Shown here in pieces: positions 5,973 to 7,078 of a stretch of 7,078 nt of DNA. The notes under the pieces are model-generated. The model searched no databases, was not told where the DNA came from, and was given only the letters and a program-made list of their open reading frames with translations. Position numbers and translations under genes: made by a program. Each line of letters opens with the position of its first letter. Positions within the stretch are counted from its first letter, which is position 1. The DNA comes from an uncultured Eubacteriales bacterium (lineage in GTDB: Bacteria; Bacillota; Clostridia; Monoglobales; Monoglobaceae), in NCBI GenBank assembly GCA_900555375.1, contig USLC01000038.1:1-7078 (forward strand), given 5' to 3'.

Positions 5973-6479
5973 GAAGTACGCGATTTCGTTTATGACCTGT
6001 TCGTTCATATATTCTTTTAAAACGGGCGGTTTGCCCGTTCGGGTAAACTCGTACGCTTCGTCAAGCGTCATAACCGTTCGGCGTTTGTTTACGATTCCGT
6101 TATACTTTTTCTTGATTTCAAGAAAGACTTTGGTATCCGTATTCGGAACGCCGTACGAGCGAAGCCGAAGCTTTTCCTTATCTTTGTCAAAATGGGTGAT
6201 TATAAGACAGTCGATTTCGGATACTCCCGATTCGGCAAGAGCGTTTATGATATCATCGCTGTCACCCTTTTCGCCGCAGTCTATCAACACAGTGTGGTTT
6301 TGCGTTTTAAGAATAAGCGAATCAGCCTTGCCGATATTGAGCGCAGTTACCGAAAATTCGCCGGTAGCCTTAACCTGTGCCGCGCCGCTGTACGGAAGTT
6401 TGGTGCAGCAGCAGAGCAGGATAAGCGTTAAAATTATAAAATTGACGGATATAGTTTTACGGAGTTTGTGTTTCTTCAT
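5937..6479 (-). CDS. Chimeric ORF: ComEC-like metallo-beta-lactamase N-terminus fused to VTC-domain polyphosphate polymerase fragment
   Basis: The ORF has 180 codons from an ATG at 6479, with GGTGA (6488-6492) eight bases upstream. A GTG at 6494 is possible but has no good site. Residues 1-25 are a basic start plus a hydrophobic helix ending in LILLCCC, a signal peptide and possible lipoprotein attachment. Residues 41-100 (FSVTALNIGKADSLIL, HTVLIDCGEKGDSDDI, CLIITHFDKD) match exported ComEC-C-terminal-like metallo-beta-lactamase proteins. The metal motif, normally THFDKDH, is cut before its final His. From residue 102 the protein is instead a VTC-type polymerase: EKLRLRSYGVP (102-112), VFLEIKKKYNGIVNKRR (118-134) with the basic residues that line the polyphosphate tunnel, and INEIAYF (163-169). 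The last eleven residues read antisense through the transposase fragment. Neither half is complete, so no activity is expected. Confidence 0.75.
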   Translation of the reverse strand: MKKHKLRKTISVNFIILTLILLCCCTKLPYSGAAQVKATGEFSVTALNIGKADSLILKTQNHTVLIDCGEKGDSDDIINALAESGVSEIDCLIITHFDKDKEKLRLRSYGVPNTDTKVFLEIKKKYNGIVNKRRTVMTLDEAYEFTRTGKPPVLKEYMNEQVINEIAYFLFLCDNGGDRN

Positions 6480-6580
6480 AATAATATTCACCACTCTTTT
6501 CTTTTTGTTTATGGCGTCAGTATACAGCCGCTAAATTAAAATAAGATTAGAAAACCCTGAATTTCGGTGCCGGACAAGAT

Positions 6581-6605
6581 TTTTTTAAAAAATTTAAAAA
6601 AGTGC
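6581..6605 (+). promoter_or_regulatory. A/T-tract UP-like element upstream of rRNA promoter P1
   Basis: A run of T and A tracts (6581-6601) directly precedes the -35 box of the first rRNA promoter, the usual place for an UP element contacted by the RNA polymerase alpha C-terminal domain. The call rests on composition and position. Confidence 0.5.
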
Positions 6606-6634
6606 TTGACAAATGGTAACAAGCGTGGTATACT
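6606..6634 (+). promoter_or_regulatory. rRNA operon promoter P1
   Basis: TTGACA (6606-6611), a 17-base spacer and TATACT (6629-6634) give a predicted start near 6641. The -35 context (AGTGCTTGACAAA) is nearly the same as that of P2, as in tandem rRNA promoters. The ~130 bases to P2 contain no gene. They can close with GTTGTC (6641-6646) against GACAAC (6711-6716) around a small CAATC/GATTG hairpin (6672-6685). Confidence 0.85.
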
Positions 6635-6731
6635 ATAAAAGTTGTCGCTTGCGGAAGGTGAATGGGCATAACAATCAGGCGATTGAGAATTTGCAGCATA
6701 AATCGTAAATGACAACGTATCGCGTTAAATG

Positions 6732-6760
6732 TTAAGATTTAAAAAAGTTTTAAATCTTAA
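6732..6760. repeat. Perfect 13-bp A/T-rich inverted repeat just upstream of rRNA promoter P2
   Basis: TTAAGATTTAAAA (6732-6744) and TTTTAAATCTTAA (6748-6760) are exact reverse complements around a three-base centre. The repeat ends nine bases before the P2 -35 box. In DNA it would act as an A/T-tract UP-like element; in P1 transcripts it could form a hairpin. No T-run follows on the plus strand, so it is not a canonical terminator for P1 transcripts. Confidence 0.7.
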
Positions 6761-6769
6761 AAAAAGTAC

Positions 6770-6798
6770 TTGACAAAGAGGGATAAACGTGATATAAT
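6770..6798 (+). promoter_or_regulatory. rRNA operon promoter P2
   Basis: A fully consensus TTGACA (6770-6775), a 17-base spacer and TATAAT (6793-6798), with A/T-rich DNA upstream, predict a start near 6805. It should be the stronger of the two promoters, about 213 bases before the mature 16S end. Confidence 0.9.
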
Positions 6799-6805
6799 GA
6801 ATAAG

Positions 6806-6975
6806 CTGTCCTTGAGGGACAGGGTGATGTTTGAAAAGTAAACAGTGAAGAAGCGGTAACAGGAACTTGCAAGAGCAAGACTGTTATGACAATTGCACAA
6901 GGTAAAATACCTTGTCAATTCCAAAAAAGTTTAAACGAACTTTACAAAAAACGTTAGTATTCGATAAGAGCTAAC
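6806..6975 (+). other. Structured rRNA leader with successive stem-loops
   Basis: The leader between P2 and 16S folds into a series of helices visible by eye. CTGTCC/GGACAG (6806-6822) lies at the very 5' end of the P2 transcript. TAACAG/CTGTTA encloses CTTGC/GCAAG (6857-6886). A 13-bp stem with one bulged C (AATTG plus ACAAGGTA against TACCTTGT plus CAATT) spans 6891-6920. GTTAG/CTAAC spans 6953-6975. Such leaders carry antitermination and RNase III processing signals. I could not identify a boxA with confidence, and the downstream half of the processing stem lies beyond the window. Confidence 0.65.
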
Positions 6976-7017
6976 AAACGAACGAGTATATAAAAGCGAA
7001 AGCTTAGATATAACAAT

Positions 7018-7078
<61 letters not shown>

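Noticed and set aside
5390..6534. Plus-strand ORFs opposite the kinase and the metallo-beta-lactamase fusion
   Set aside because: They are antisense shadows of genes with clear domain motifs, and their translations show no family features.
6826..6951. boxA-like antitermination sequences (TGTTTGAAAA near 6828, GAACTTTACAAAAA near 6937)
   Set aside because: The match to known boxA sequences is too loose to call without comparison to related rRNA leaders.

Overview
The window reads as a low-to-mid GC Gram-positive of the Clostridia (Bacillota). The evidence is the strong AGGAGG-type ribosome binding sites, the near-consensus TTGACA/TATAAT promoters, the tandem rRNA promoters, a clostridial-type 16S 5' sequence and clostridial-prophage-type genes. 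Genus or species cannot be assigned from what is visible.

Layout. (1) 75-1061 (+): an in-frame chimera of the N-terminus of a PucR-like regulator (GC-rich) and the C-terminal half of a phage portal protein. (2) 987-4192: a compact phage block. A frameshifted S24-type repressor runs leftward (1659 to 987). A palindrome-rich divergent control region lies at about 1700-1860. A small Cys-rich protein, an ArpU/RinA-like late regulator, a small terminase-like protein and an apparently intact large terminase run rightward. (3) 4193-4223: a perfect bidirectional terminator shared with the convergent host gene. (4) 4207-5758 (-): an intact sensor histidine kinase and the last 57 codons of its OmpR-type response regulator. 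(5) 5751-5972 (+): the C-terminal piece of an IS4-type transposase. (6) 5937-6479 (-): an in-frame chimera of an exported ComEC-like metallo-beta-lactamase N-terminus and a fragment of a VTC-type polyphosphate polymerase. (7) 6480-7078 (+): an rRNA promoter/leader region with two tandem promoters, several stem-loops and the first ~61 nt of 16S rRNA.

Working together: the phage block has the logic of a lysogeny switch (repressor versus rightward operon) wired almost directly to late regulation and DNA packaging. It has no replication genes, no integrase and no intact portal, and its repressor is frameshifted, so it looks like a remnant. The histidine kinase was once translated from the same message as its response regulator, which is now only a DNA-binding stub.

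The most striking property is the number of abrupt gene-to-gene joins: near 315, 1000, 4190, 5755, 5972 and 6180. At most of them one or both partners are cut inside a conserved domain, two are in frame, and no IS ends or att sites are visible. Either this is a heavily scrambled locus upstream of an rRNA operon, or the sequence is a chimeric assembly or amplification product. The sequence alone cannot decide, and this should be settled before any biological reading of the fusions. I do not see a convincing new, intact biological system.
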